A stretch of 64,000 bases of DNA from positions 558,001-622,000 of the forward strand of contig NZ_CP080531.1 in the NCBI RefSeq assembly GCF_024746835.1, written 5' to 3'. Below, piece after piece: positions 8,230 through 16,684 of this stretch. Numbering within the stretch: position 1 is the first letter of the stretch; every line of letters begins with the position of its first letter. This DNA is from Mesorhizobium sp. AR02. GTDB lineage: Bacteria > Pseudomonadota > Alphaproteobacteria > Rhizobiales > Rhizobiaceae. The notes below the pieces were generated by a model. That model had not been told where the DNA came from, did not search any database, and saw only the letters and a list, made by a program, of their open reading frames with translations. The position numbers were made by a program, and so were the translations under genes.

Positions 8230-9783
8230 TCAATTTGCCTGCACTGAAGCCATCGCGCGCCAGACCGGCCGCAACGCCTGGTGCGCCAACATGTAGGACG
8301 GGGTCATCTTGTCGTAGATCGCGGCGAGGCTGCGGTCGCTCGGCTCAGCCTCGCCAAGCAGCGGCGTCACCCATTCGCCGACGCACGCATCCATGGACGG
8401 GTAGAGACCGACGCAGACCGCGGCGATCATCGCCGCGCCCGCCGCGCCCGCCTCCTCGCGCGCGCTGGTGCGAATATCGGCGCCCACCGCCGCACCGAGG
8501 ATCTTGCGCAGCGCCGGGCTTCGGGCGGCGCCACCGGTCAGGCGGACTTCGCGCGGCAGCGGCCCCATCGCCGCGTAGCAATCGCGCGCCGCGAAGGCCA
8601 ACCCTTCGAAGACGGCGCGGACGAGGTCGGCATAACCGTGCCGCGAGGAAATGCCGACGAACCCGGCTCGGGCATTGGCATCGACGAACGGCCCCCGCTC
8701 ACCCGCCTCCGACACATAGGGCTGATAGAGCAGCGAGGCGGGCTGCGCGGCAGCGATCCAGGCGTCGACAAGCGCGATCATCTCGCCATTGCTGCGCGAA
8801 ATGCCTTGCGAGGCGAGAATGCCGGAGGCGAGCCCAAGCACCCAGTCGATGTTGAGCGTCGCCGCCATGTTCGACTGCATCTGCGCGAACACGCCGGGCG
8901 CCGGCATCGCCATCGTATAGCCCGTCGCCGCGTCGTTCAGCTGCACATCGTCGGGGGTCTCGGCCAACCGCATATGCATGCCGGTGGAGCCGATGATCGA
9001 GCAGCCCGGCTTGCGCTTGCGGTCGAGCAGGCCGGCGCCGAGCGCGGTGCAGACGACGTCGGCATAGCCGAGCACGACGGGTGTGCCCGCCAGCATTCCG
9101 GTGGCGTCGGCGGCCGCCTGCGACAGCCCGGTGCTGTGCCTGGTGCCGTCGACGATCGGCGGCAGCAGATGCCTGAGATCGGCGACACCAAGCACGTCGA
9201 GCACCTCGTCGCTATAGTCGCGGGTGTGGAAGTCGCCGAAGGTAAAGGTGCCCTCGGACGGATCGGTGGCGCGTTCGCCGGTCAGCCTGAAATAGAGCCA
9301 GTCCTTGCAGTGGAACGCGGTTGCCGCCTTGCCAAGCATTTCGGGCATGGTGCGCTTCATGAACACGAATTGCGAACCCTGCTGGCAGGCGGCGAGCCCG
9401 CTGCCGGTCTTTTCGAAACGGAGCCGGTCCTCGGGCCGCGCGCGGATCTCCTCGACGACGGCGGCGGCGCGCGCGTCGAGCCAGAGCCAGCCCTTCGCCA
9501 CCGGCTCGCCCTTGCCATCGATCAGCCAGGTGCCGTCGCCTTGCCCGGTCACCGCGATCGCCACCGTCCGGCTGGCGAGGTCCGGCACCTTGTCGGCGAG
9601 TTGGCGCAGGGTTGTAGCGGCATCACTCCATGTGCGCGCCAGATCCTGTTCGGCGCCGCCACCCGGCAGTGTTTCATAGTGGTTGGGCAGGGCGGCCGCG
9701 GCAATCTGCCGGCCCGCAATGTCGAAGGCGATGGACTTGATGACGGATGTGCCGGCATCGATGCCAATCAGTATATCGCGCAT
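8230..9783 (-). CDS. eryA: Erythritol kinase EryA (FGGY carbohydrate kinase)
   Basis: 517 residues; Brucella EryA is about the same length. The FGGY N-terminal phosphate motif is present (ILIGIDAGTSVIKSIAFD), as are the second-domain signature around GERGPFVDANARAGFVGI and the C-terminal nucleotide motif LTGGAARSPALRKILGA. It phosphorylates erythritol to L-erythritol-4-phosphate, the entry step of the pathway. Its ATG overlaps the stop of the preceding ATPase gene by one base (TGATG), coupling kinase and transporter synthesis. Other FGGY polyol kinases such as ribulokinase are alternatives, but the context is specific. Confidence 0.87.
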   Translation of the reverse strand: MRDILIGIDAGTSVIKSIAFDIAGRQIAAAALPNHYETLPGGGAEQDLARTWSDAATTLRQLADKVPDLASRTVAIAVTGQGDGTWLIDGKGEPVAKGWLWLDARAAAVVEEIRARPEDRLRFEKTGSGLAACQQGSQFVFMKRTMPEMLGKAATAFHCKDWLYFRLTGERATDPSEGTFTFGDFHTRDYSDEVLDVLGVADLRHLLPPIVDGTRHSTGLSQAAADATGMLAGTPVVLGYADVVCTALGAGLLDRKRKPGCSIIGSTGMHMRLAETPDDVQLNDAATGYTMAMPAPGVFAQMQSNMAATLNIDWVLGLASGILASQGISRSNGEMIALVDAWIAAAQPASLLYQPYVSEAGERGPFVDANARAGFVGISSRHGYADLVRAVFEGLAFAARDCYAAMGPLPREVRLTGGAARSPALRKILGAAVGADIRTSAREEAGAAGAAMIAAVCVGLYPSMDACVGEWVTPLLGEAEPSDRSLAAIYDKMTPSYMLAHQALRPVWRAMASVQAN

Positions 9784-10907
9784 CAGGCAAGCTCCATGCC
9801 GTGCGAGATCGCCTCGCCGCTCGCCTGGTCGAAGACGTGCAGGTTCTTCGGATCGATGCTGACATTGATCGCTGCACCCAGATCGAGACGCGTGCGGTCA
9901 TGTTCGACCAGCACCAGCGAGCCGCCGGCGAAGTCGGCGGCGATATGGGTCTGGTCGCCGAGCCACTGGTTGGCCGAAACCCTGGCGGGAACACCTTCCT
10001 TCGAGCGCCGGACCGCGTAAGGCCTGATGCCGATCACAACCCGTTCGCGACTGAGCAATTGGTCGCGAACCGGAGCGCTGAAGGCGTCCTTGTCGTAATC
10101 GAGCGACAGGCCGTCGGGCAGCCTGAGATTGATGCGGCCGGCGGCCGTGCCGACATAGGCCTCGAAGACGTTCATCGGCGGTTCGCCGACAAAAGTGCCC
10201 GTGAACAGGTTCGCCGGGCGCTCCTTGATCCGGTCAGGCGTGTCGAACTGCTGCAGCACGCCGCCCTCCATCACGGCGATGCGGTCGGCAAGCGCATTGG
10301 CCTCGGTCTGGTCGTGGGTGACCAGGATCGCGGTCAGGCCGCGCTCCTTGATGAAATGCTTGATGCGACCGCGCAGCACGGCGCGCAGCTGCGGTTCGAG
10401 CTGCCCCATCGGCTCGTCCAGGAGATGCAGGTCGGCCTCGCGGATCAGCGCCCGGCCAAGGCTGGCGCGTTGCTGCTGGCCGCCGGAGATGGAGCTCGGA
10501 TAACGCTCCAGTATGTCCTCGATCTCGAGCAGCTTGGCGATGCTGGCGACCTTGGCGTCGACCTCGCTCTTGGGCAGCCTTGCCGCCTTCAGCGCGAAGG
10601 CCATGTTCTCGCGCACGGTGAGCGGCGGGTAGAGCGAGTAGCCTTCGAAGGCCATCGCCACATTGCGCTTGACCGGCGACAAGGTGTGCACCTGACGACC
10701 GCCGACAGAGATGGTGCCGCGTGATACTTCCTCGAAGCCGGCGATCATGCGCAGCGTCGAAGTCTTGCCGCAGCCGGAAGAGCCAAGCAGCGCCACGATC
10801 TCGCCCTTGGCGATTTCCATGGTCAGGCTCTTGACGGCGTGCACGCCGCGGTCGATCGGGCCATAGAACTTGTCGACGCCTGAAATGGTGAGTGCGCTCT
10901 GGCTCAT
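9783..10907 (-). CDS. ABC transporter ATP-binding protein (CUT1 type) of the polyol importer
   Basis: 374 residues. Walker A GSSGCGKTSTLR is near residue 43, the signature is SISGGQQQRASLGRAL, Walker B is LHLLDEPMGQLEP (here Gln-Leu-Glu replaces the usual D-loop Ser-Leu-Asp), and the switch His is in VTHDQTEANALAD. A C-terminal TOBE/regulatory domain fills residues 240-374. It overlaps the neighbouring ATPase gene by four bases (ATGA). Together with it, it forms a heterodimeric motor, as in the rhizobial five-gene Mpt and Glp importers, unlike the single MalK-type ATPase of most CUT1 systems. Confidence 0.88.
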   Translation of the reverse strand: MSQSALTISGVDKFYGPIDRGVHAVKSLTMEIAKGEIVALLGSSGCGKTSTLRMIAGFEEVSRGTISVGGRQVHTLSPVKRNVAMAFEGYSLYPPLTVRENMAFALKAARLPKSEVDAKVASIAKLLEIEDILERYPSSISGGQQQRASLGRALIREADLHLLDEPMGQLEPQLRAVLRGRIKHFIKERGLTAILVTHDQTEANALADRIAVMEGGVLQQFDTPDRIKERPANLFTGTFVGEPPMNVFEAYVGTAAGRINLRLPDGLSLDYDKDAFSAPVRDQLLSRERVVIGIRPYAVRRSKEGVPARVSANQWLGDQTHIAADFAGGSLVLVEHDRTRLDLGAAINVSIDPKNLHVFDQASGEAISHGMELA

Positions 10908-12022
10908 GCCGCTTCTCCATTGCGCAAACTGACGACGTTTTTCGAACCGATGCGGTCGCCGCTGGCATGATCGAACAACAAGGCGCTCTTGCCATCGACG
11001 GCGATATGGGCCTTGCCCTCGCTGCGGCCCGGCGTTCCGGCCGGGCGCGAGACCAGGATCTCGCGGCCGCGCACGGTGCGCACCAGCGTGACGATCTTTT
11101 CGTTGAGTGGCGTCTCGGCCTCGACCGTCACCGGAATGGCGCCCGGGATGCCCTCCTCGACGAAGCTCAGCGCTTCGGGCCGCAGGCCGATCACACAGTC
11201 GCGGCCGACCGCCGTGTCGTAGGCACCGGCGAGATGGACCTGGACATTGGACAGGCCGACATAGATGCCCTTGGCGTCACGCGAAGGCTTGACGTCTAGC
11301 AGGTTGATGGTCGGGTCGCCGAACAGCCGCGCGATCTCGATGTTGGCCGGCTCGCGATAGATTTGCTCGGGCGTGCCGAGCTGCCGGATGACGCCTTGCG
11401 ACATCACCGCGATGCGGTCACCAAGCGCCATGGCTTCCTTGTAGTCCTGGGTGACGTAGACGACGGTGGCGCCGCGATCGGCAAGCAGGCGCGGCAGTTC
11501 GAGCCGCATCTCGAAACGCAGCTTGGCATCGACATTGCGCAAGGGATCGTCGAGCAGCAGAAGCGGCGGCGAGCCGACCAGCGCACGGGCGAGTGCCGTG
11601 CGCTGTTTCTGGCCATTGGAGAGCGCGCGCGGCTTGTGGGAGAGCACATGGGCGATCTTCAACAGCTTGGCGACGCTCTCGACGCCGGCCTTGATCGCGC
11701 CCTGCGAGGACCGCTTGGCCTCCAGCGGCGTGGCGATGTTGTCGAACGCGGTCATATGCGGAAACAGCGCGAAATTCTGGAACGCCATGCCAATGCCGCG
11801 GAACTCCGCATCGACATCGGTCATGTCGTCGCCGCCAATGAATATCTTGCCCTCATCCGGGTCGATGACGCCGGCAACAAGCCGCAGCAGCACCGTCTTG
11901 CCGGCGCCGGACGGTCCGAACAGCACAAGGGTTTCGCCATCGGCCACGGTCAACGACAGATTGTCGAGGACGGTCTGGCTCTTGTAGCGCTTGACGATGT
12001 TTCTGAGTTCGAGACTGGCCAT
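10904..12022 (-). CDS. ABC transporter ATP-binding protein (CUT1 type), second motor subunit
   Basis: 372 residues. Walker A GPSGAGKTVLLRL is near residue 36. The signature is degenerate (ALSNGQKQRTALARAL: Asn-Gly-Gln instead of Gly-Gly-Gln). Walker B is LLLLDDPLRNVD (Asp where the catalytic Glu normally stands), and the switch region is VTQDYKEAMALGD (Gln instead of His). These substitutions suggest this half contributes a degenerate ATP site and that hydrolysis depends on the partner encoded just downstream. It has a C-terminal TOBE-like domain. It follows the permease gene by two bases and overlaps the next ATPase by four. Confidence 0.87.
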   Translation of the reverse strand: MASLELRNIVKRYKSQTVLDNLSLTVADGETLVLFGPSGAGKTVLLRLVAGVIDPDEGKIFIGGDDMTDVDAEFRGIGMAFQNFALFPHMTAFDNIATPLEAKRSSQGAIKAGVESVAKLLKIAHVLSHKPRALSNGQKQRTALARALVGSPPLLLLDDPLRNVDAKLRFEMRLELPRLLADRGATVVYVTQDYKEAMALGDRIAVMSQGVIRQLGTPEQIYREPANIEIARLFGDPTINLLDVKPSRDAKGIYVGLSNVQVHLAGAYDTAVGRDCVIGLRPEALSFVEEGIPGAIPVTVEAETPLNEKIVTLVRTVRGREILVSRPAGTPGRSEGKAHIAVDGKSALLFDHASGDRIGSKNVVSLRNGEAA

Positions 12023-12024
12023 GT

Positions 12025-12882
12025 CTATCCTTTCACCGCGCCGAGCGAGAGGCCTTCGACCAGATAGCGCTGTGCATAGAGGGCGAGCGCCAGTGTCGGC
12101 GTGATCGAGAGCACGATGGCTGCCGAAATCTGGCCGTACTGTATGCCCGAGGAGGTGATGAAGGCGAGCGCGCCGACCGTCACCGGCTGCTTGTCGGCCG
12201 AGGCCAGCACCAGCGCGAAGACGAAATTGTTCCAGGCGAAGATGAAGGCGAGCAGGCCGGCGGCGGCGATGCCGGGGCCGGCGAGCGGCAGCGCGATCTT
12301 ACGGAAGGTGGCGAACCAGGAATGGCCGCCGATGCGGTAGGCGTATTCGATGTCGGCGGGGATATCTTCGAAATAGCCGCGCACGATCCACAGGATCAGC
12401 GGCAGGCAGATCAGCTGGTAGACCCAGATCAGGCCGATATAGGTGTTGGCGAGCCCGAGCTTCTGGAAATAGAGGGTGAGCGGCAACAGCACCAGGAGCG
12501 CCGGCGCGAACTTGAACGACAGCAGCGTGAAGGCGATGTCCTCCGAGCCGCGGAACTTGTGCCGCGCGAAGGCGTATGCCGCCGGGACGCCGAGCAGCAG
12601 CGAGACCGCCACCGAGGTCACCGACAGGAACACCGAATTCCAGAGGTTGCGCATGAAGGCGATGTCGAGCGTGCCGGCGGCGGTCATCAGCTTGCCGGTG
12701 ATCAGCGCCGTGTAGTTGGCGAGCGTCGGCTCGAAGATCAGCTGCGGGGGAATGCGCAGGATCGTCTCGTTGGTCTGGAACGACATCATGAATATCCAGA
12801 CGATCGGGAACATGAAGAAGATCACCACCAGCGTCAGTGCCACGCCGCGCAGGATGCGTTCGAGCAAGGAGGTGTGTTCCAT
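12025..12882 (-). CDS. ABC transporter permease (MalG-like) of the polyol importer
   Basis: 285 residues with about six hydrophobic segments, beginning LTLVVIFFMFPIVWIFMMSF. The EAA loop reads AYRIGGHSWFATFRKIALPLAGPGI, where the ATPase docks. It is a CUT1 inner-membrane permease, the MalG-type half. It sits nine bases after the first permease and two before the ATPase genes, all in one transcription unit. Specificity for erythritol or related polyols is inferred from the operon. Confidence 0.88.
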   Translation of the reverse strand: MEHTSLLERILRGVALTLVVIFFMFPIVWIFMMSFQTNETILRIPPQLIFEPTLANYTALITGKLMTAAGTLDIAFMRNLWNSVFLSVTSVAVSLLLGVPAAYAFARHKFRGSEDIAFTLLSFKFAPALLVLLPLTLYFQKLGLANTYIGLIWVYQLICLPLILWIVRGYFEDIPADIEYAYRIGGHSWFATFRKIALPLAGPGIAAAGLLAFIFAWNNFVFALVLASADKQPVTVGALAFITSSGIQYGQISAAIVLSITPTLALALYAQRYLVEGLSLGAVKG

Positions 12883-12891
12883 GTCAGCCTC

Positions 12892-13815
12892 CTATGCCTG
12901 ACCACGGGCGCGTTCGCGCAGCCGCAGCCAGTTCTTGATGAAGATGTTGGAGAGGAAATAGGTGATCGCCCACAGGATGATCATCAGCGCCGCCGAGCGG
13001 CCGACATTGGTCGACTGGAAGAAGTTGAGGTAGGCCTCGACCTGGAAGACGGTCAGCGTGTCGCCAGGCCCTCCTTGCGTCATGGCGTAGATGATATCGA
13101 ACTGCTGGATGGAATCGAGCAGGCGAAACAGCGTCGCGGTCAGGATATAGGGCGTCAGCATCGGCAGCGTAATGCGGAAGAAGACGAAACTCCTCGGCAC
13201 GCCGTCGAGTGCCGCCGCTTCGAAGGGCTGCGTCGGCAGGCTGCGCAGGCCGGCGAGTAGCAGGATCATGATGAAGGGTGTGTAGACCCAGATGTCGACG
13301 AGCACGACGGTAAACAGCGCCGTCGACGGCGACGAGGCCCAGCGGAAATCCTGCAGCCCGATCAGGCTGGCGAGATAGCTCAGCACACCGAAGCCGGGAT
13401 TGGTCATCAGCTTCCACATCAGCGCGGCAAGTGCGGGCGCCGTCATCAGCGGCATCAACAGCATGATCGAGATGAAATTGTTCAGCGTCGAGCGCTTCTG
13501 CAGCAGCAGGGCGATGGCGAGACCGAGAAGCAGTTCCAGCACGACGGTGGTGCCGGCATAGAGCAGCGACACCTTGAGCGTGTTCCAGAATTTTGGATCG
13601 GTGAAGAAGGAGATGTAGTTGTCGCCCCAGTTGAACTGCCGCGCCCAGGGCTGGCTCAACCGATAGCGCTGGAAGGAATAGACGACCGAGGTCAGGAATG
13701 GGATGAGAATGCCGATGCAGACGAGCAGAGCCGGCAGGCTGAGCACATAGGGCAGCACCCGCTTGCTGATCCTGAAGCCGGATGGCTTGGGCCTTTGCGA
13801 TACCACCGCAGTCAT
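12892..13815 (-). CDS. ABC transporter permease (MalF-like) of the polyol importer
   Basis: 307 residues. I place the start at the ATG for MTAVVSQRPKPSG because it has a GGAG Shine-Dalgarno eight bases upstream; a longer frame to 13908 only adds leader sequence. Multiple membrane segments begin with VLPYVLSLPALLVCIGILIPF. The EAA-type loop is FEAAALDGVPRSFVFFRITLP. It is the MalF-type partner of the downstream permease. A 159-base gap with a strong hairpin separates it from the binding-protein gene. Confidence 0.87.
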   Translation of the reverse strand: MTAVVSQRPKPSGFRISKRVLPYVLSLPALLVCIGILIPFLTSVVYSFQRYRLSQPWARQFNWGDNYISFFTDPKFWNTLKVSLLYAGTTVVLELLLGLAIALLLQKRSTLNNFISIMLLMPLMTAPALAALMWKLMTNPGFGVLSYLASLIGLQDFRWASSPSTALFTVVLVDIWVYTPFIMILLLAGLRSLPTQPFEAAALDGVPRSFVFFRITLPMLTPYILTATLFRLLDSIQQFDIIYAMTQGGPGDTLTVFQVEAYLNFFQSTNVGRSAALMIILWAITYFLSNIFIKNWLRLRERARGQA

Positions 13816-13933
13816 CGAGCTGCTCCGTTGTTGCTGTCGCTTTGCCCTGCCGGCCGCCCAAGGGAGCAAGGCGACCGGTCGGGCGAAATAGCGGTCACCT
13901 TCCGGCACCGCATCGCAAACGTGAAAAGGTATG

Positions 13934-13968
13934 ACGAGGGCCGGCCCGTCAAGCAGGCCGGCCCTCGT
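13934..13968 (-). terminator. Intra-operon hairpin after the binding-protein gene
   Basis: Perfect 13-base stem (ACGAGGGCCGGCC at 13934-13946 with its complement at 13956-13968) and a nine-base loop, beginning six bases after the binding-protein stop codon. No long T run follows in the direction of transcription, so it more likely protects the upstream mRNA from 3' decay or attenuates transcription. Either would give an excess of binding protein over membrane subunits. Confidence 0.7.
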
Positions 13969-13974
13969 TGCGAC

Positions 13975-15420
13975 TTAACCGAGGCCGGCTTCCTTGAGCT
14001 GGCCGTTGATGCTCTCGGCGAGCTTGTCGAGACCCTCGTCGACCGGCACTTCCTTGGCCACCATCTTCTGCAGCGTCGCCGCCCATTCGGTGGTGAGGTC
14101 GAAGAACAGCGGTTGCGCCGTGAACTTGATCGAGGCGCCCGGCGCCGAGGCGTCGAACATCTCGACATAACCGGGATAGCTCTTGTTCAACTTGTCACGG
14201 AACCCCTGGTCCTTCCAGACCGACTGGCGGACAGGATTGACGAAGTCCATCTTGGTGGCGCCGAACAACCCATGCTCCGGGCCCGAGGCCCATTGCATGA
14301 AGTACCAGGTGGCGTCCTTGTCTTTGGAGAAATTGGACATTGCCAGCGACCAGATCCAGATGTTGGGTGTCGCCGCCTTGGCTGCCGGATTGGCCTTGAA
14401 GTTCGCGAAAGCGAGCTTGCCGGCCATCTTGTTGTCGCCGCCATTCATGAAGTAGCCGAGGATGTCGGCGTCGAAGATCATCGCCGAGGCGCCGGCGCCG
14501 AGATCGGTACCGACCTGATACCAGGTGTAGGTCGACCAGTCCTTTGGACCGCTCTCCTGGATCATCTGCACCCACTGCTTGTGGAAAGCCTTGGATCCGG
14601 CGGTGTTCATCGCGGCCGACAGTTTGCCGTCGGCCGAGACGTTGAGGTCCTTCTGGTCGAAATTGGCATAGGCCGAGAGGAAGCCCGGATGGATCGTCGC
14701 CCAGGAGCGCGAGCCACGCACGCCGATGCCGTAGACACCGCCACCGACATCCTTGGTGAGCTTGGCCGCCGCGGCAACCATCTCGTCCATGCTGCCGGGA
14801 ATGGTGACACCGGCCTTGTCGAACATCGCCTTGTTGTAGGTGATGTTGTTCTGTTCAAAGCCCCACGGAATGCACCACTGCTTGGCGTCGTCCGAACCCA
14901 GCGCGCCGCCCGGCTTGCCGTTCCAGGCACAGGAGTTCTTGACGCCGGGCAGGAAGTCGTCCCAGGCGTATTTCGGGTTGGTCTTGGCCGGATCCTTGAT
15001 CCATTCGTTGAGGTCGGTGATCCAGCCGGCCGGGCCGTAAGTCCAGGTCATGTAGGCGCCGGTCATGAAGGCATCGTATTCGGACGAGCTTGCCGAAAGT
15101 GCTGCCGTGACCTTGTCGAAATAGACGTCTTCAGGAAACACGTCATAGACGACTTCCATGCCGGTCAGTTTCTTGAAGTTCTCGAGGTCGGCAATCATGG
15201 CATCGGCATAGGGATGCTTGTTGAGCAGGAGCTTGATGGTCTTGCCCTTGTGCGCCTGCCAGTCGAAATCCGCGGCAAGCGCGCGGGTCTGCCCCAGATT
15301 GAGCAGTGTACCGGCGGTGCCGGCGGCAAGGCCCATGGCACCCAGGCCCTTGATCAGCCCGCGACGGTCGACTTGTCCGCGCAGGAAGGCGTCAATGAGG
15401 TCTTTCTCTTTCTCATGCAT
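13975..15420 (-). CDS. ABC transporter substrate-binding protein (CUT1), probable Tat substrate
   Basis: 481 residues. The start is the ATG of MHEKEKDLIDAFLRGQVDRR, which has a GGAGGAG Shine-Dalgarno; an earlier in-frame ATG at 15450 would lie on top of that site. The N-terminus carries a twin-arginine-like signal (RRGLIKGLGAMG then an Ala/Gly/Leu stretch) followed by the mature extracellular solute-binding family 1 domain. It is the first structural gene after eryD, 46 bases downstream, and belongs with the two permeases and two ATPases. It resembles the S. meliloti MptA-type polyol binding protein by organisation; the ligand is probably erythritol or another polyol (inferred). Confidence 0.85.
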   Translation of the reverse strand: MHEKEKDLIDAFLRGQVDRRGLIKGLGAMGLAAGTAGTLLNLGQTRALAADFDWQAHKGKTIKLLLNKHPYADAMIADLENFKKLTGMEVVYDVFPEDVYFDKVTAALSASSSEYDAFMTGAYMTWTYGPAGWITDLNEWIKDPAKTNPKYAWDDFLPGVKNSCAWNGKPGGALGSDDAKQWCIPWGFEQNNITYNKAMFDKAGVTIPGSMDEMVAAAAKLTKDVGGGVYGIGVRGSRSWATIHPGFLSAYANFDQKDLNVSADGKLSAAMNTAGSKAFHKQWVQMIQESGPKDWSTYTWYQVGTDLGAGASAMIFDADILGYFMNGGDNKMAGKLAFANFKANPAAKAATPNIWIWSLAMSNFSKDKDATWYFMQWASGPEHGLFGATKMDFVNPVRQSVWKDQGFRDKLNKSYPGYVEMFDASAPGASIKFTAQPLFFDLTTEWAATLQKMVAKEVPVDEGLDKLAESINGQLKEAGLG

Positions 15421-15466
15421 TTCGTCTTCTCCTCCACAGGGTAGTTTCAACTAAAACTGATACCGG

Positions 15467-16441
15467 CTACCCGACCGGCGTCTCTTCCACGAGCGATCGC
15501 GCCGTCCGCTCGTCGGTTATCAGGCCCTTGAGATAGCGCCCCTCCAGCACCGACTTGATGGCGCGAACCTTGATCTTGCCGCCGGCGACGGCGACAATCC
15601 GGCGGCTGGCAATGTCCTCGCGCGTCAAGGCCAGCGCCCGGTCGGAAACGGTCGTCGCCACCGCCTTGCCGGCCTCGTCGAAGAAATGGCCGAGCAATTC
15701 GCCGACGCCGCCATTGTGGCGGATCTCCTCCATCTCGCCCTTCTCGATCATGCCGGTGGCAACCAGCGACGCCTCGCGTTCGGCGGTGCCGATGCCGGCG
15801 AACAAAAGGTCAGCGGATCGCGCCAGATCGAAAACCTCGCTGATGCCTTTTTGCCCAAGCAGGACGGTGCGGTCCTCCGCCGTGTTGGCGAACATCGGCA
15901 CCGGCATGACATAGGCTTCGGCGCCGGTGCGTTCGGCGAGGCGATGAATGACATCATGCGGGTTGGCCGAGAATTTCCGCGTCAGGCCGCCAAGCAGCGA
16001 GACGAAGCGGATCTTGTCGGTCGAGGTGCGCGGCAGATACTCCACGCAGGCGGCAAGCGTGCGGCCATGGCCGACGCCGATCAGCGCCTCTTCGCCGCGC
16101 TCGATCTCGCGCTTGAGGAATTGCGCGCCGGCAATGCCGAGCGCCTTGAGCGGCAGATCCTCGGAATCGAAGTCCGGAACCACCTCGCAATAGTCGAGGC
16201 CGTAGCGGCGGGACAGTTCGTCTTCAAGCTCGACGCATTCCGACACTTCGCCGTCGATATAGACCTTCACCAGCCCTTCCTGGTTGGCCTTGGTGATGAG
16301 GCGGTGGGCCTTGAGGCTGGTCAGGCCCAGCCGCTTGGCGACCTCGGACTGGGTCAGGCCGCCGGCATAGTGAAGCCACGCGGCACGCGTCGCCATGCTG
16401 GTTTCATCGTCGCGCAGGAGACCGTTGCCGAACCCTACCAT
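15467..16441 (-). CDS. eryD: SorC/DeoR-type transcriptional regulator EryD
   Basis: 324 residues. The N-terminal helix-turn-helix of the SorC family (GGLTQSEVAKRLGLTSLKAHRL split across residues 28-50) is followed by the SorC sugar-binding domain (IGVGHGRTLAACVEYL; RFVSLLGGLTR; LLFAGIGTAE). Brucella EryD (about 316 residues) represses the ery operon and is released in the presence of erythritol. It lies first in the operon, directly ahead of the importer. I chose the ATG at 16441, which has AAGGG just upstream, over the GTG two codons earlier. Confidence 0.87.
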   Translation of the reverse strand: MVGFGNGLLRDDETSMATRAAWLHYAGGLTQSEVAKRLGLTSLKAHRLITKANQEGLVKVYIDGEVSECVELEDELSRRYGLDYCEVVPDFDSEDLPLKALGIAGAQFLKREIERGEEALIGVGHGRTLAACVEYLPRTSTDKIRFVSLLGGLTRKFSANPHDVIHRLAERTGAEAYVMPVPMFANTAEDRTVLLGQKGISEVFDLARSADLLFAGIGTAEREASLVATGMIEKGEMEEIRHNGGVGELLGHFFDEAGKAVATTVSDRALALTREDIASRRIVAVAGGKIKVRAIKSVLEGRYLKGLITDERTARSLVEETPVG

Positions 16442-16451
16442 TTCCACCCTT

Positions 16452-16504
16452 TGATATTTTTATCAGTTGATGCAAAATTTTTCACAAGCCTCGACTAGAG
16501 TCAA
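16452..16504 (-). promoter_or_regulatory. Putative eryD-operon promoter and operator dyad
   Basis: On the minus strand a TTGACT -35 hexamer (16499-16504) is followed after 17 bases by AAAATT (16476-16481), a weak -10. Between it and eryD lies the dyad TGATA-TTTT-TATCA (16452-16465), a plausible autoregulatory operator for EryD. The region is distinctly AT-rich compared with its surroundings. The rest of the gap to the VWA gene (16505-16684) shows nothing I can name. Confidence 0.4.
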
Positions 16505-16684
16505 GCGACCGATGGCGCAAATCACGACATGACGGCCGAAGCGGGCTTTGGCCGGCCGTCTGGCAATGTTCAGTGAGTGGGATACCAACAAGCCCCTCCG
16601 GGGTGCGTTTCAGCACTGCGGGCTTTTCAAGCTTGCCTTTGGGTTGCCGCTTTTGATCACGCCAGGCGCGTGGGTGAACGCGCC

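Noticed and set aside
8281..10020. Long plus-strand open frame (579 codons) over eryA and the ATPase gene
   Set aside because: Antisense shadow of two well-supported genes; translation is rich in Arg, Gly and His with no domain, typical for GC-rich coding DNA read backwards.
13795..15444. Plus-strand 549-codon frame over the polyol binding-protein gene
   Set aside because: Same antisense artefact; the minus strand encodes a clear binding protein with signal sequence and ribosome binding site.
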